Assembly (NCBI GenBank): GCA_963575745.1
Contig: CAUYUJ010016070.1
Coordinates: 1 to 64,000, forward strand
DNA length: 64,000 bases
Direction of reading: 5' to 3'
Source of the DNA: Prorocentrum cordatum
Lineage: Eukaryota; Sar; Dinophyceae; Prorocentrales; Prorocentraceae
The position numbers were made by a program, and so were the translations under genes. The notes below the pieces were generated by a model, which searched no databases, was not told the origin of the DNA, and saw nothing but the letters and a program-made list of their open reading frames with translations. Below are positions 52,024 to 62,260 of the stretch, one piece after another. Numbering within the stretch: position 1 is the stretch's first letter; every line of letters starts with the position of its first letter.

Positions 52024-52428
52024 ATGGCGCCCAGGAAGTTCGACGCGAGAGCGGGGAGCCCCCGTGGTGAGGCGGAGGCTCTAGCGGCAGAGCTGGGCTT
52101 CGCGCTGCCTCCCGCCCAAGCGCGGCCGTGTCTAGCTCGAGACCTGCGGGTTTGTCCCCAAGGCTCGCTGCCGCGCCCCAGCGGCCCGCGGGGTGGTCCC
52201 GACGGCCTGGCCCACGGGATTGCTTCAACGGCTTCGCGATCTCGCCACCGGAGAGCGCGCCCGTGCCGGCCGCCGCAGCAACGGCGCCAAGGAAAATCAC
52301 ATCGCGATCCCCCTGCTGAAGGGGCGAGGGAGGAGGCGGATGGGGGAAATGGGCAGGAAGGGGAACATGAGGCAGCGCAGGGGGCAGGAAGGGGGCCTCC
52401 CCCAGGGCGAGAAGGAAAAGGGCGATGA
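52024..52428 (+). CDS. Hypothetical protein, 134 aa
   Basis: The ATG opens MAPRKFDARAGSPRGEAEAL with GC-biased third positions for about 40 codons (continuing ELGFALPPAQARP). The C-terminal half is Arg/Gly/Pro-rich low complexity to a TGA. It follows the 155-bp array directly. No domain recognised. Reverse frames are also open, so this may be chance. Confidence 0.25.
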   Translation: MAPRKFDARAGSPRGEAEALAAELGFALPPAQARPCLARDLRVCPQGSLPRPSGPRGGPDGLAHGIASTASRSRHRRARPCRPPQQRRQGKSHRDPPAEGAREEADGGNGQEGEHEAAQGAGRGPPPGREGKGR

Positions 52429-52558
52429 AGTGACGGGACGAGTGCCTCTGCACTCGCAAGGAGGAGCAGGATGATTATATATCCAGATTCGCGCGGGAGA
52501 TTCTCGTGCGGGGTCCTACCGTCGGAGCAATTCCTGGCCAGCGTTTCGCTAGAGGGGT

Positions 52559-53300
52559 CTAAGTGTAGCAAAAAGTGATCACAGAAGGGTCCCACAGAGG
52601 GGACGGGGAGCCCCAGACGGCCCTGTACGGCAGCCGTTTCGCTTCAGACTGTTTCAATTGATTCAGGATCCGGTCTCTCGCCTCAATGCCGTCTACACTG
52701 TTGGTTGAGACGGCCACGATCGCTGGCAAAAATACACGTAGCACCTCGCAGTTGCGGATAAGAGTGAGGGGGCGGGCGCGGGCGACGCGGGCGTCGAGCT
52801 GGCGGACTTCGTTGCCCTCACCTTCCCTGTCGATGGCGCCATCCTCTTCCTCCTCCTCCTCCTCCTGATACTCCTCCTCCTCTTCCTCGTCCGCGTCCTC
52901 GTCCTCATCGTCGTCGTAACCGTCGTCGTCCGCCTCCGCCTCCTCCGCGGCGCTCCTGGACGGCCACCACGGCTCGGCGGCGCCGTCCCCTGCGCGCCAG
53001 GTCGGCGACTGCGGCATGGCGGCTGCAGGCGCATCCAGCACCCGTGCCAAGGCTTGCTCGCACTGCGGATGCCGCAAGAATGAGGCCTGATGGACGTGGT
53101 GCTGCCACTGCAAGCGCCCGCTGCAGCTGGTGCCTGCGGGGGCTGCTGCTGCTGGCGCTGGCACGACTCAGTCAGGATCGCCAAGACGTGCCAGTCAGGT
53201 TCACTCGTGGCGTTGAAGTCTTTGGCGCGCTTAAAGATGATCACGCGTGTGTCCCCGAACGGGGCAATTCCCCCAGTTGAAATGACCTTGGGTAGGGGTT
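52559..53300 (-). CDS. Hypothetical acidic protein, reverse strand, two frames
   Basis: The upstream part (53300-53140) reads VISTGGIAPFGDTRVIIFKR then AKDFNATSEPDWHVLAILTE. The downstream part (53140-52559) is in another frame and reads QWQHHVHQASFLRHPQCEQA, then a Glu/Asp-rich run (52925-52845). After that come RARPLTLIRNCEVLRVFLPA and GIEARDRILNQLKQSEAKRL, with a stop at 52559. A frameshift or a short intron within the Gln-rich CAG stretch near 53150 would join them. The family is unknown; the well-formed C-terminus makes this one of the better coding candidates. Confidence 0.45.
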
Positions 53301-53370
53301 CAAAAAGGGATATTGGAGAGAGGGTGTATTTCAACATCGTCGGTGGGTCTGTGGTTTATTATGGTCCTCC
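53300..53370 (+). repeat. Repeat G, copy 2
   Basis: TGTATTTCAACATCGTCGGTG and TTTATTATGGTCCTCC match the reverse complement of 34486-34545. The differences are largely synonymous in the shared frame, so it may be an exon end followed by a TCC-type intron. Confidence 0.45.
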
Positions 53371-53650
53371 TCCTCCTCCTCCTCCTCCTCCTCCTCCTCC
53401 TCCTCCTCCTCCTCCTCCTCCTCCTCCCCCTGCCCCTCCTCCTCTTTCCCTTCCCTTTCCCCCCCCCCTCCCCCTCCCCCTCACTCTCCTCCTCCTCACT
53501 CCTCCTCCTCCTCCTCCTCCTCCTCCTCCCTCCTCCTCCTCCTCCTCCTCCGCCCCTCCTCCTCCTCCTCCTCCTCCTCCTCCTCCTCCTCCTCCTCCTC
53601 CTCCTCCTCCTCCTCCTCTCGTCCCTCTCCTCCTCTCCCTCCCCCCCCTC
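53365..53650. repeat. (TCC)n tract
   Basis: About 285 bp of TCC triplets with CCC-rich interruptions. Confidence 0.95.
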
Positions 53651-53659
53651 CTTCTCCTC

Positions 53660-54290
53660 ACCCCCTCCGCGGGCCTGCCGCCCCCGCCGTCGCGCCCCGC
53701 CGCCGCGGCCTCGGCCCGCGGCCGCGCCGTGGCCGAGTGCGGCTCCGCGGCGTCCAGCTCCGCGTCCGCCAGGCCTCTGCCGCTGCTCCTCCTCTCGCCC
53801 CTCCTCGTCTGCTCCTGCCCCCCTGCCTCTGCTGCCGCCGCGCCTGCCTCTCACCCCCCCTCCTCTTTCCCCCCTCCCCTCCTGCTCCTCGTGCCGCTCC
53901 TCCCGGCTCCCTCTCGCCCTGGCCCCCCCCCCTCACTCGCCTCGACTCTGGGTCGTCGACGCCAGCTCCGGCGACGGCAGCGGCAGCTCAGCGACTGCGT
54001 CGGCACCATCGTTGTCAGCATCAGCAGCGCCAAGAAGAAGAGCAGCCGTCATCGTCCCTCCAAGTCGTGCAAGGCGGCGTCCTGCTCTGGTTCCTGCCCC
54101 CCGTGCTTCCGTCGCAGGCCCGCCGCCCTTGTCCCTCGAACGCAGGGCCGAGCGCTCGCCTGGCGATCCCCGCGCGCCCGCCATCCATGGCCGCCGCCGG
54201 AGCAGATCACACGGTGCTGATCAGGAGCGACGGCGCTGCGGTGGCCCGCGGCCTCATTCCGGCGGCGAGCCCGAGGGGGGGAGCGAGAAG
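53660..54290 (+). CDS. Coding islands including one RCC1-like repeat
   Basis: 53950-54130 has one frame with almost all codons ending in G or C (QLSDCVGTIVVSISSAKKKS). 54183-54275, in another frame, reads AAAGADHTVLIRSDGAAVAR. This fits the core of an RCC1 repeat (A-x-G-x-H-T-V-L-L-R-S-D-G-x-x-V-A-x-G), a module common in dinoflagellate HERC-like proteins. Only one repeat is visible and it is not joined to others, so this is either one exon of a larger gene or a fragment. Confidence 0.35.
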
Positions 54291-54365
54291 GGGCGGGCCT
54301 TCTCGGAGGGCTCGGAAGGCCCCCCGGCCTTGGAGACGTTTTCTGAGCTTTCCCCGAAGACACTT
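54270..54365 (-). repeat. Dispersed repeat P, copy 2 (reverse)
   Basis: The reverse complement carries CTCCGAGAAGGCCCGCCCCT and matches 3640-3740. Confidence 0.5.
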
Positions 54366-55609
54366 TTTTTACCAGCGTGCAGGAGCCCAGTGGCAAGGCG
54401 GGGACAGAGAGAGAAGGGGAGGAGGGGCGGGAGGCAGAGTGGGAACAACAGCGGCCGCGCCGCCGCCCCCCCGGGGCGGCCCCGGCGCGCGCCCTCCCAC
54501 TTAGCCAGGGGCGCCCGGCCGCGCTTGCAGACGAGCCCGCAGGGCCGCGCTGCCACTCGGCGTCGCGGCCGCCAGCGGGCTCCGCAGGCAGCAGGAGCAG
54601 CACGGCGGCCCGCGGCTGCCACGCGGGAGCCCAGCCGCCGCGGGGCCGGCTCGCGAGCCGCCGCCGGCACGGCGCCCAGCACCCGCATGCCATGCAAGCG
54701 GCCCACGCCGGGCCCTGCACCGCCGCATGCGGTTGCCAGGCGTCGCCTGCAAACAACGCCCTCGCCGAGGCCGCGGGCGGGAGGGCTCGGGGGGCGCGGC
54801 AACCGCTGGCGGCCCAGGCCGCGCCCGAGCCCGCGGCGCTGCGGCGGCGGCGACTGCTGCCGCATCCCCCTCTCGCGGCGCCCGTCTGCGGCGGCGGCCT
54901 GGCGCCACCCAGCGGCGCCGGACTCTGGGCCCAGCTGGGCCGGCGCGGCCGTGGTTGGCCTTCAGGGCTGCCAGCTCCACGGCGACCGCCGCGCGCTAGA
55001 CCAGAAAGCTTCTCAGAACGCCGGTGCGCCTCTGAGATCGAGCTTCTGAAATGGTGGTTGGAGCGCTGGTGGCTGAGGCTGTGTGCAAGAAAAGTTCGGC
55101 CACATGGAAACTGGCAGAAGTGACCTGGGCCAGCCCTTCCACTCTTTCCAGCCCTGGCCAGTTTCTTTCTATTTTTGCCCAGCCCTTGCGACCTCATTCT
55201 CACTGTTTCAGGCGTGTTTCGCCCACTGCCAGTTTGTCCAGCCCTGGCCACTGCCACTTTCACTGACTTCCCAACTGTTTCAAATTTTCTTGTGTGAAAA
55301 CATGAGCCCCAAAGTCCTAACCACCATTTGGTAGCCCCAAGCTGTAGCTAGCGGTGCGGGGCTCCTGCGTGGACCGCCTGCGTTGCCGGCCAACCGCCAT
55401 GTATATCCGTAAGGGCCTCGCCCCCTGCCGCCGGCCCCCTCTCTCGGAGAATGGGCCATGGAAGAGCTACATAAGTCACAACTGATCACAAGAGGGGTTA
55501 CCACACAGGGCGATTGGTAAGACGTGTATGGTTTACGAGCTTGGTTACCACACCTTGGGATAAAAGGGCCGAGGGAGTACTCGCAGTTTGGGTTACCACG
55601 CCTTGCGAT
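54366..55609. other. GC-rich unassigned region, then CCAGCCCTGGCC-type repeats
   Basis: 54420-55000 is open on both strands and rich in Ala/Arg/Gly codons. 55000-55085 has a forward stretch, CASEIELLKWWLERWWLRLC, of unknown origin. 55120-55260 repeats CCAGCCCTGGCCAGTTTC-like units. No gene recognised. Confidence 0.35.
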
Positions 55610-56210
55610 GGATGTGCGTGAGGGGTGGCACCGAATTTCAGAAATGTGGCAAATCCCCTGTGTTTTTGGACCCTGACCCCGCGGATCTGCGTGAGGGGTG
55701 GCACCGAATTTCAGAAATGTGGCAAATCCCTGTGTTTTTGGACCCTGACCCCGCGGATCTGCGTGAGGGGTGGCACCGAATTTCAGAAATGTGGCAAATC
55801 CCCTGTGTTTTTGGACCCTGACCCCGCGGATCTGCGTGAGGGGTGGCACCGAATTTCAGAAATGTGGCAAATCCCATGTGTTTTTGGACCCTGACCCCGC
55901 GGATCTGCGTGAGGGGTGGCACCGAATTTCAGAAATGTGGCAAATCCCATGTGTTTTTGGACCCTGACCCCGCGGATCTGCGTGAGGGGTGGCACCGAAT
56001 TTCAGAAATGTGGCAAATCCCATGTGTTTTTGGACCCTGACCCCGCGGATCTGCGTGAGGGGTGGCACCGAATTTCAGAAATGTGGCAAATCCCATGTGT
56101 TTTTGGACCCTGACCCCGCGGATCTGCGTGAGGGGTGGCACCGAATTTCAGAAATGTGGCAAATCCCTGTGTTTTTGGACCCTGACCCCGCGGATCTGCG
56201 TGAGGGGTGT
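55610..56210 (+). repeat. 73-bp tandem array, about 8 nearly identical units
   Basis: The unit contains GTGAGGGGTGGCACCGAATT, CAGAAATGTGGCAAATCCC and GTTTTTGGACCCTGACCCCG. Most units are 73 bp; two are 72 bp through loss of one C. Units differ by only one or two bases (CCCCTGTG, CCCATGTG, CCCTGTG), so amplification is recent. Confidence 0.97.
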
Positions 56211-56287
56211 CGATTTCGAGCCCCCCCAGCAATTCAGACAACGCGCCCAGGTGAGGCTAAAAGTCTTGTTTGGGCCTCCCCCCCCCT

Positions 56288-56345
56288 CGCGCGGTCAATC
56301 AACTAGTTACAGTAACCAGCAAGAAGTCAACTAGTTACAGTAACC
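56288..56345 (+). repeat. 28-bp direct duplication
   Basis: TCAACTAGTTACAGTAACCA followed by GCAAGAAG occurs twice in tandem. Confidence 0.85.
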
Positions 56346-56579
56346 AGCAAGAAGCAGAACTGTAACACTGGAAACTACAACCTACGACTGGTACAGGAAA
56401 CTGCGAATCACGTGCCTCGCAGCCTGGTGGCCCCACAAGGGGGCCGGCGGATTACGAAATCGTGGTTCGGCCTATTGGGATAGTTCCCCACATCCTGAGT
56501 GGGGTTCTTGTTTTCCTAGAACATCCTCTCCTTCTCCCTCCCGCCTCCCGCCTCCCATGTCACACCATGCCTACCATTC

Positions 56580-57715
56580 CATACCATACCATACCTACCA
56601 CCCATACTATTTACATGGTTTCGTGCCCCTCCCAGCTCTCCAGGGAGGGCCCGCCTGAGCGAGGAGGGCATCGGAAACCCATACTATTTACATGGTTTCG
56701 TGCCCCTTCCCACCCTTCCAGAGAGGCCCCGCCTGAGCGAGGAGGGTATCGGAAACCCATACTATTTACATGGTTTCGTGCCCGTCCCACCCCTCCAGGG
56801 AGGCCCCGCCTGAGCGAGGAGGGTATCGGAAACCTATACTATTTACATGGTTTCGTGCCCCTCCCACCCCTCCAGGGAGGGCCCGCCTGAGCGAGGAGGG
56901 TATCGGAAGCCCATACTATTTACATGGCTTCGTGCCCCTTTTCGCCCCTCCAGGGAGGCCCCGCCTGAGCGAGGAGGGTATCGGAAACCCATACTATTTA
57001 CATGGTTTCGTGCCCCTCCCACCCCTTCAGGGAGATCCCGCCTGAGCGAGGAGGGTATCGGAAATCCATGCTATATTGACATGGTTTCGTGCCCCTCCCA
57101 GCCCTCCAGGGAGGCCCCGTCTGAGCGAGGAGGGTATCGGAAACCCATACGATTTACATGGTTTCGTGCCCCTCCCAGCCCTCCAGGGAGGCCCCGTCTG
57201 AGCGAGGAGGGCATCGGAAACCCATACTATTTACATGGCGTCGTGCCCTTCCCACCTCTCCAGGGGGGCCCCGCCTGAGCGAGGAGGGTATCGGAAACCC
57301 ATATTCTTTACATGGTTTCGTGCCTCTCCCACCCCTCATGGGAGGGTATCGGAAACCCATACTATTTACGTGGTTTCGTGCCCATCCCAGCCCTCCAGGG
57401 AGGCCCCGTCTGAGCGAGGAGGGTATCGGAAACCCATACTATTTACATGGTTTCGTGCCCGTCCCACCCCTCCAGGAGGGCCCCGCCTGAGCGAGGAGGG
57501 CATCGGAAACCCATACTATTTACATGGTTTCGTGCCCCTCCCACCCCTCCAGGGAGACCCCGCCTGAGCGAGGAGGGTATCGGAAACCTATATTTTTTCA
57601 TAGTTTCGTGCCCCTCCCACCTCTCCAGGGAGGCCCCGCTTGAGCGAGGAGGGTATCGGAAACCCATACTATTTACATGGTTTCGTGCCCCACCCACCCC
57701 TCCAGGGAGGCCCTC
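56580..57715 (+). repeat. 77-bp tandem array, about 14 units
   Basis: The unit contains CCATACTATTTACATGGTTT, CGTGCCCCTCCCACCCCTCC, AGGGAGGCCCCGCCTGAGCG and AGGAGGGTATCGGAA. One unit near 57330 is shortened. The array runs into a pure TCC tract at 57713-57770, then two decayed units to about 57925. Confidence 0.97.
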
Positions 57716-58561
57716 CTCCTCCTGCTCCTCCTCCTCCTCCTCCTCCTCCTCCTCCTCCTCCTCCTCCTCCAAGAGGGCATCGGAAAACAATAGTTTACAC
57801 GGTTTCGTGTCCTCTCCACTCCTCCAGAGAGGCCGCGCTTGAATGAGGAGGGTCGCGGAAAGCATTACTCTTTACCCGGTTTCGTAGCCCTCCCCTTTCT
57901 AGAGCGAGGAGGGTATCAAGAAACCGTATGATTTACAAGGCTTCGTTTCCTGAGCACCTGTCCTCCCTTCTCCCTTCTTTCGTCTGCCCTTTCGTGCGTA
58001 CTTACTCGTTCGATGAGCTTCTCCTTCGTGTTGATGTTGTCGTGCCCCATGGGTCCCACGAGACCGTTAATATCTTATGTGGGGAACTCCGTTATCATTA
58101 TCTTCCTATTCCTGTCCGACCTGCTGGGCCTCTTCCGGGACGATCTGACGTCCCCCCTTCACCCACTCGAACGAGCCTATTCTGGATGGGGCACTCATCG
58201 CCCCCCTTGGATCCGCCTAGGGAGGTTTGGCACGTGCTGTCGGAACGGAAGGAGGAAGGGTTGGAGGAGGAGAAGGAGGAGGAGGAAGAGGAGGAGGAGG
58301 AGGAGGAGGGGAGGAGGAGGAGGATGAGGGAGGAGGAGGGGGAGGAGGAGGAGGATGTGATGGGCAAGCTCCGTCGGAAGGTTAGTCGCCCACCCTTCGA
58401 TTACTAGCCCACCCAGAGTAGGCCGCAACACGCTGGCGAAGTCCTTGGTGGTCTGAGTTTGCCCCCCCGCCCGCTCCTCCTCCTCCTCCTCGCTCCTCCT
58501 CGCTCCTCGCTTTTCCTCCTCCTCCTCCTCCTCCTCCTCCTTCCTCCTCCTCCTCCTCCTC

Positions 58562-58608
<47 letters not shown>

Positions 58609-59085
58609 TTTCCTCATCCTCCTCATCTTCCTCCCCGCTCCTCCTCGTCTCCTTCCCTCCTCTCCTCCTCCTCCTCCTCCTCCTCTCCCTCTCCTCCTCC
58701 TCTCCTCCTCCTCCTCCTCTCCTCCTCCTCCTCCTCCCTCCTCATTCTCCTCATCCTCCTCCTCCTTCTCCTCCTCGCTTCTCTCCTCCTCGTCCTCGCT
58801 CGCTCCTCCTCCTCCTCCTCGTCGCTCCTCGTTCCTCGCTCCTCCTCTTCTTCCTTTTCCTTCTCATCCTCCTCATCCACCTCCTCCCTCCTCCTCCTCA
58901 TCCTCCTCCTCCTTCTCCTCCTCCTCCTCCTCCTCATCATCATCATCATCGTCGTCATCATCATCATCCGTCTCCTCATCGCTGTTCCTCCTCCTCCTCC
59001 TCCTTCTCCTCCTCCTCCTTCTCCTCCTCCTCCTCCTCCTCCACCTCCTCCTCGCTCCTCCACCTCCTCCTCCGTGGCCGCCCCG
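57713..59085. repeat. TCC, GGA and CAT tracts around unassigned sequence
   Basis: TCC triplets run at 57713-57770, GGA at 58247-58355, TCC at 58475-59085 with (CAT)n at 58563-58608 and 58935-58965. 57930-58240 and 58365-58470 hold no recognisable gene. Confidence 0.85.
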
Positions 59086-59214
59086 CCCATCTCCGCCCTG
59101 CCCCCTTGCAGTGCGCAGTGCGCTGTCCAGTGCCCCCTCCGCCGCCCGCCCGGCCCGCGCGCTCGCCGGGCCCGCGGCAGAAGCGTGCTCGGGTGGTTGT
59201 CACCTGCGCAGGCA

Positions 59215-59590
59215 GGCAGCAGTACAGTCGGGGCCCTGCAGAAGGAACCCTTCGTTTGGGAATTGGCCGTTTTCGGTTCGCGAGAGGGCGTCGCGGCCGT
59301 CATTTTTGCGGGTCCAGGTCCGTCGGTTTCGGGCCCAGGCCTTTTGCACTAAAGGGTGGTTGGGTGGCTTACTAGAGGTAGGCTTGCCCACCGCCGACAA
59401 GAAGGGCCAGCAAACCAGAGTTCCTGCGTACAGCCGGGGCCCTGAAGAAGGAACCCTTTTCGTTGGGGAGGGGCTCGGTGGGTGTTCCTTGATTGTTCTG
59501 CAGTTTGCCTTCGGTTTTCCTGAGGTTTCCCATGGGAAATCGAAGTTCAACTTATGGGAGAAAGGGGCCTCACTCCTTATTTGGAGTTCC
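59215..59590 (+). repeat. Dispersed repeats I (partial) and H copy 2
   Basis: 59222-59375 starts like H (CAGTCGGGGCCCTGCAGAAG) and then follows element I (CCGTTTTCGGTTCGCGAGAG, GCGGCCGTCATTTT). 59428-59590 is a full H copy. Confidence 0.65.
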
Positions 59591-59592
59591 TG

Positions 59593-59792
59593 AGGTGTTC
59601 CAACCTACTTTAGCCTTGATCACCAGAAAGAATTTCGGGCACCAGAAAAGTACCCCAAAAGCTCTACGGTTTTCACGTGTCGGGTCCTCGGAGACACTCG
59701 TTCGACACTGTTTCGACACTCGTTCGACACTTTTTCGGGAATTCGAAATTATTTCTGGGATGTGGTCCTTCAGTGCGATGGGAGCAACATAA
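59593..59792. mobile_element. TIR element family D, copy 3
   Basis: It holds CCTTGATCACCAGAAAGAAT, TTTCACGTGTCGGG, GACACTGTTTCGACACT and TTATTTCTGGGATGTGGTCC, ending GGGAGCAACATAA. The left TTATG end is missing and it abuts repeat H. 59793-60047 has no recognisable gene. Confidence 0.8.
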
Positions 59793-60047
59793 ATCATGGC
59801 GCAAACATCGCAGAGCGGATTTCGTTTGGATTTCAATCGGATGGACCCGGAGTGTCCTGGAGAATTTCGTGCCGGATTTCGAAGTGGATTTCGCGCGGAT
59901 TTATTTCTTTTTGGCCAGGAATGAGAACGAAGACAGACCCACGCGAAGTTTATTTCGTTGTTCGCTCGCCGTTTCGGGGCTTTGCATTGACGGAAGTCCA
60001 CGCAAAAATCCGCTGCAGCACGTCTGCAAGGTCGGTGCAGTGAGTAA

Positions 60048-60215
60048 TCAGGAGGGGGGGGAAACACAGACACAAGTAATTGCCGATGCCCAGTAACAGA
60101 TGGGGAAAGATGGGGAGTGCGGGGGAAGACGAAGACCCGAGACATGTGGAAAAAGGTTGGGAATCCTGGGATGTGTGTGCATTTGTGTGTGTGTATGTGT
60201 CCCTGGGCCCCTGCA
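60048..60215 (+). mobile_element. Dispersed element family B, copy 5
   Basis: It runs from TCAGGAGGGGGGGAAACACA to TCCCTGGGCCCCTGCA. TAAT-type flanks are compatible with a 6-bp TSD with one mismatch. Confidence 0.8.
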
Positions 60216-60256
60216 ATTAATCACCATCGCACGAACCACCGAGTCGTCCAGCAGTG

Positions 60257-60442
60257 CTGCCAGGGTGGCCTCGGCTCAAAAGCCAGCCGGCCTGGCGGCG
60301 GCCCTACCCCCCATGCTCTCGCCGTCGTCATCCGTCGCCGTTGTCGTCGTCGTCGTCGCTGTCGCCCTCGCCGTCGCCGTTGCCGTCGCCGTCTGTCGTC
60401 GCGCTCCGTCGACGTCGTCTTCGCTGTCCGTCGTAGTCGTTG

Positions 60443-60474
<32 letters not shown>

Positions 60475-60815
60475 GGAATCGTCGGCGGCGGCGTCGTGGT
60501 CGTCGTCGTCGTCGTCGTGGTCGTGGTCGTCGTCGTGGTCGTTGTCGTCGCCGACGCCGTGCTGCCAGGGGGCGCCTCGGCTCAAAAGCCGGCCGGCCCG
60601 GCGGCGGCCGGGCCCCCCCATGCCCTCCACCGCGCCCGCCCGGCGGCCAGAGGCCCGCCGGGCGCGGACCGCAGGCTCGCCGGTGGCTGCCGCCGCCGCC
60701 GCAGGCGGCCGCCGCCGCCGCCGTCGTCGTCGTCGACGGCGTCGTCGTCGACGACGTCGTCGTCGTCGTCGTCGACGTCGTCGTCGTCGTGTTCGTGGTC
60801 GTCGTCGTCGTCATC
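60257..60815 (+). repeat. (CGT)n tract flanked by a 65-bp direct repeat
   Basis: TGCTGCCAGG, CCTCGGCTCAAAAGCC and GGCGGCGGCC recur at 60257-60320 and 60558-60632. CGT/CGC triplets fill the space between. A second CGT tract follows at 60718-60815. Confidence 0.8.
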
Positions 60816-61680
60816 GGGAGGAGTGGGCGGGGGGGAGGGGGACGGGGGAGGATGTGCGCCGAGGAAAGACCATGATGAGGAGGAGGAGGTGGAGGAGGAG
60901 GAGGATGGTGGTGGCGATGATAATGATGATGATGGTGGTGGGAATCATGATGATTGTGATCATGAGGGGTTCGAAGAGGAGGAGAATGATATTGAGGCGA
61001 GATTTAGTCATTCTTGACGCTTCGCGTATCCCCACCGGCCTCTCATGCAGTGCATCAGTCGGCGACTTTTGAGCAGCTGATGGAGGGGCCGGCCCTTTGG
61101 GATCTTAGGGCCTTCCCCCCCGTGCACGGGATGGTGGACCTTGGAGCACCGTGGTCGCCTCCGAGTGGTTCAGCCTTCTCAGTCGCGGCCGCTCCCCTGG
61201 ACCCATCCCATCCACCAGGCAGGTTTGCGACGTTCTTCGGCAGCTCAGCCCACCTTGCTCGCACACGCCGTTGGGACGGCCCTGGGCCTGGCGCCCCACT
61301 GGCGACTCGCCCATCGTCCACCCCGCCTGAGCGCCCACCTGGCATGATGGACGCGCAGACATCGGCGCACTCGCCCTCGCGCCGTCTGAGTGGGTTATGC
61401 CTCACGGCACATTCCTAATTCCCTGGCATTTTGCTAGGCTGCATGTGCCTGAGCTTCCCTGGACGCCCTCAGCCTGCCAGCGTTCCCGCGCAGTCTCCGC
61501 GGCTGCTTGGTGAGTGGGCCGGCCGGCCTGCGGCGCGTTTAGTAGCTAATTAGGCCGTTACCGTGTCCCGGAACGCTTCTGACTCCGCTTGCGCTCTCGC
61601 TGGCGGACGCGACCGAAAAAAGTATCCCCACCCGCCCATTCAGAAACAGTTTGCCAGGCGAGTTGAAGCGTTGTTGTGAG
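60816..61680 (+). other. GGA/GAT tract, then an exon-like island
   Basis: 60875-60960 is GGA/GAT triplets. 61065-61418 has an open forward frame (FEQLMEGPALWDLRAFPPVH, then GMVDLGAPWS) ending at a TAA. VDLGA is reminiscent of a retroviral-type aspartic protease box, but the rest does not support it firmly. Confidence 0.25.
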
Positions 61681-61684
61681 AGGT

Positions 61685-62260
61685 TCTCGAGGGTCTCTTC
61701 GAGCCATATTGGGGCTCTCTTGAGGTCCTCTCGGGGCCTTCTTGGGGACCTCTTGGGGCTCTTTTGGGGCCATCTTGGGGCCCTCTTTGGGCCCTTTGGG
61801 CGGGTCTGAGAGGTCTCTTGGGGCCGTCTTTGCCCCCGTAGCTCAAAGGGAGTGGGCTCCTCAATTCAAGCTCCTCCTTCGAGGGTTCAACAATTGCCTC
61901 TTGGGGCCTTCTTGGGGCGCTCTTGGGGTGCTTTTGGGCGCCCTTGGGGCTCTCTTGGGGCCCCCTTAGGCCCCTCTTGGGACTCTCTTGGGCCGTCTTG
62001 GGGCCATCTTGGGGCCTCGGAGGCCCATCAGAATCGAAAGGCGAGAACGCGCAGATAACTGCGTTTCCTTAGGATTTGGAGCTGGTTTGGCCGGGCCTTG
62101 GAGGGCTCGGAGGGCACCTGAAACCATCGTGGGGCCGTTTTGGGGCGTCTTCGATGTATGTGGGAGGCTATCGTGAGCCATCGTCAGCTGTCTTGAACCA
62201 TCTTGGAGGCCTTCTTGGGCTCTCTGAGGCCGTCTTGGAGCCGTCTTGGGCCATCTTGGG
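61685..62260 (+). repeat. Degenerate TCTTGGGGCC short tandem repeat
   Basis: Units of 10-14 bp of the form TCTTGGGGCCNTC recur throughout, broken by unique sequence at 61825-61900 and 62010-62090. It is the inverse of the motif at 10895-11050. Confidence 0.8.

Noticed and set aside
55610-57715. CRISPR-like appearance of the 73-bp and 77-bp arrays
   Set aside because: The units are contiguous with no variable spacers, and there are no cas genes. They are ordinary minisatellites.
61065-61418. VDLGA as a retroviral-type protease active site
   Set aside because: One five-residue match without the flap or helix motifs, and no neighbouring integrase or RT. Kept only as an exon-like island.
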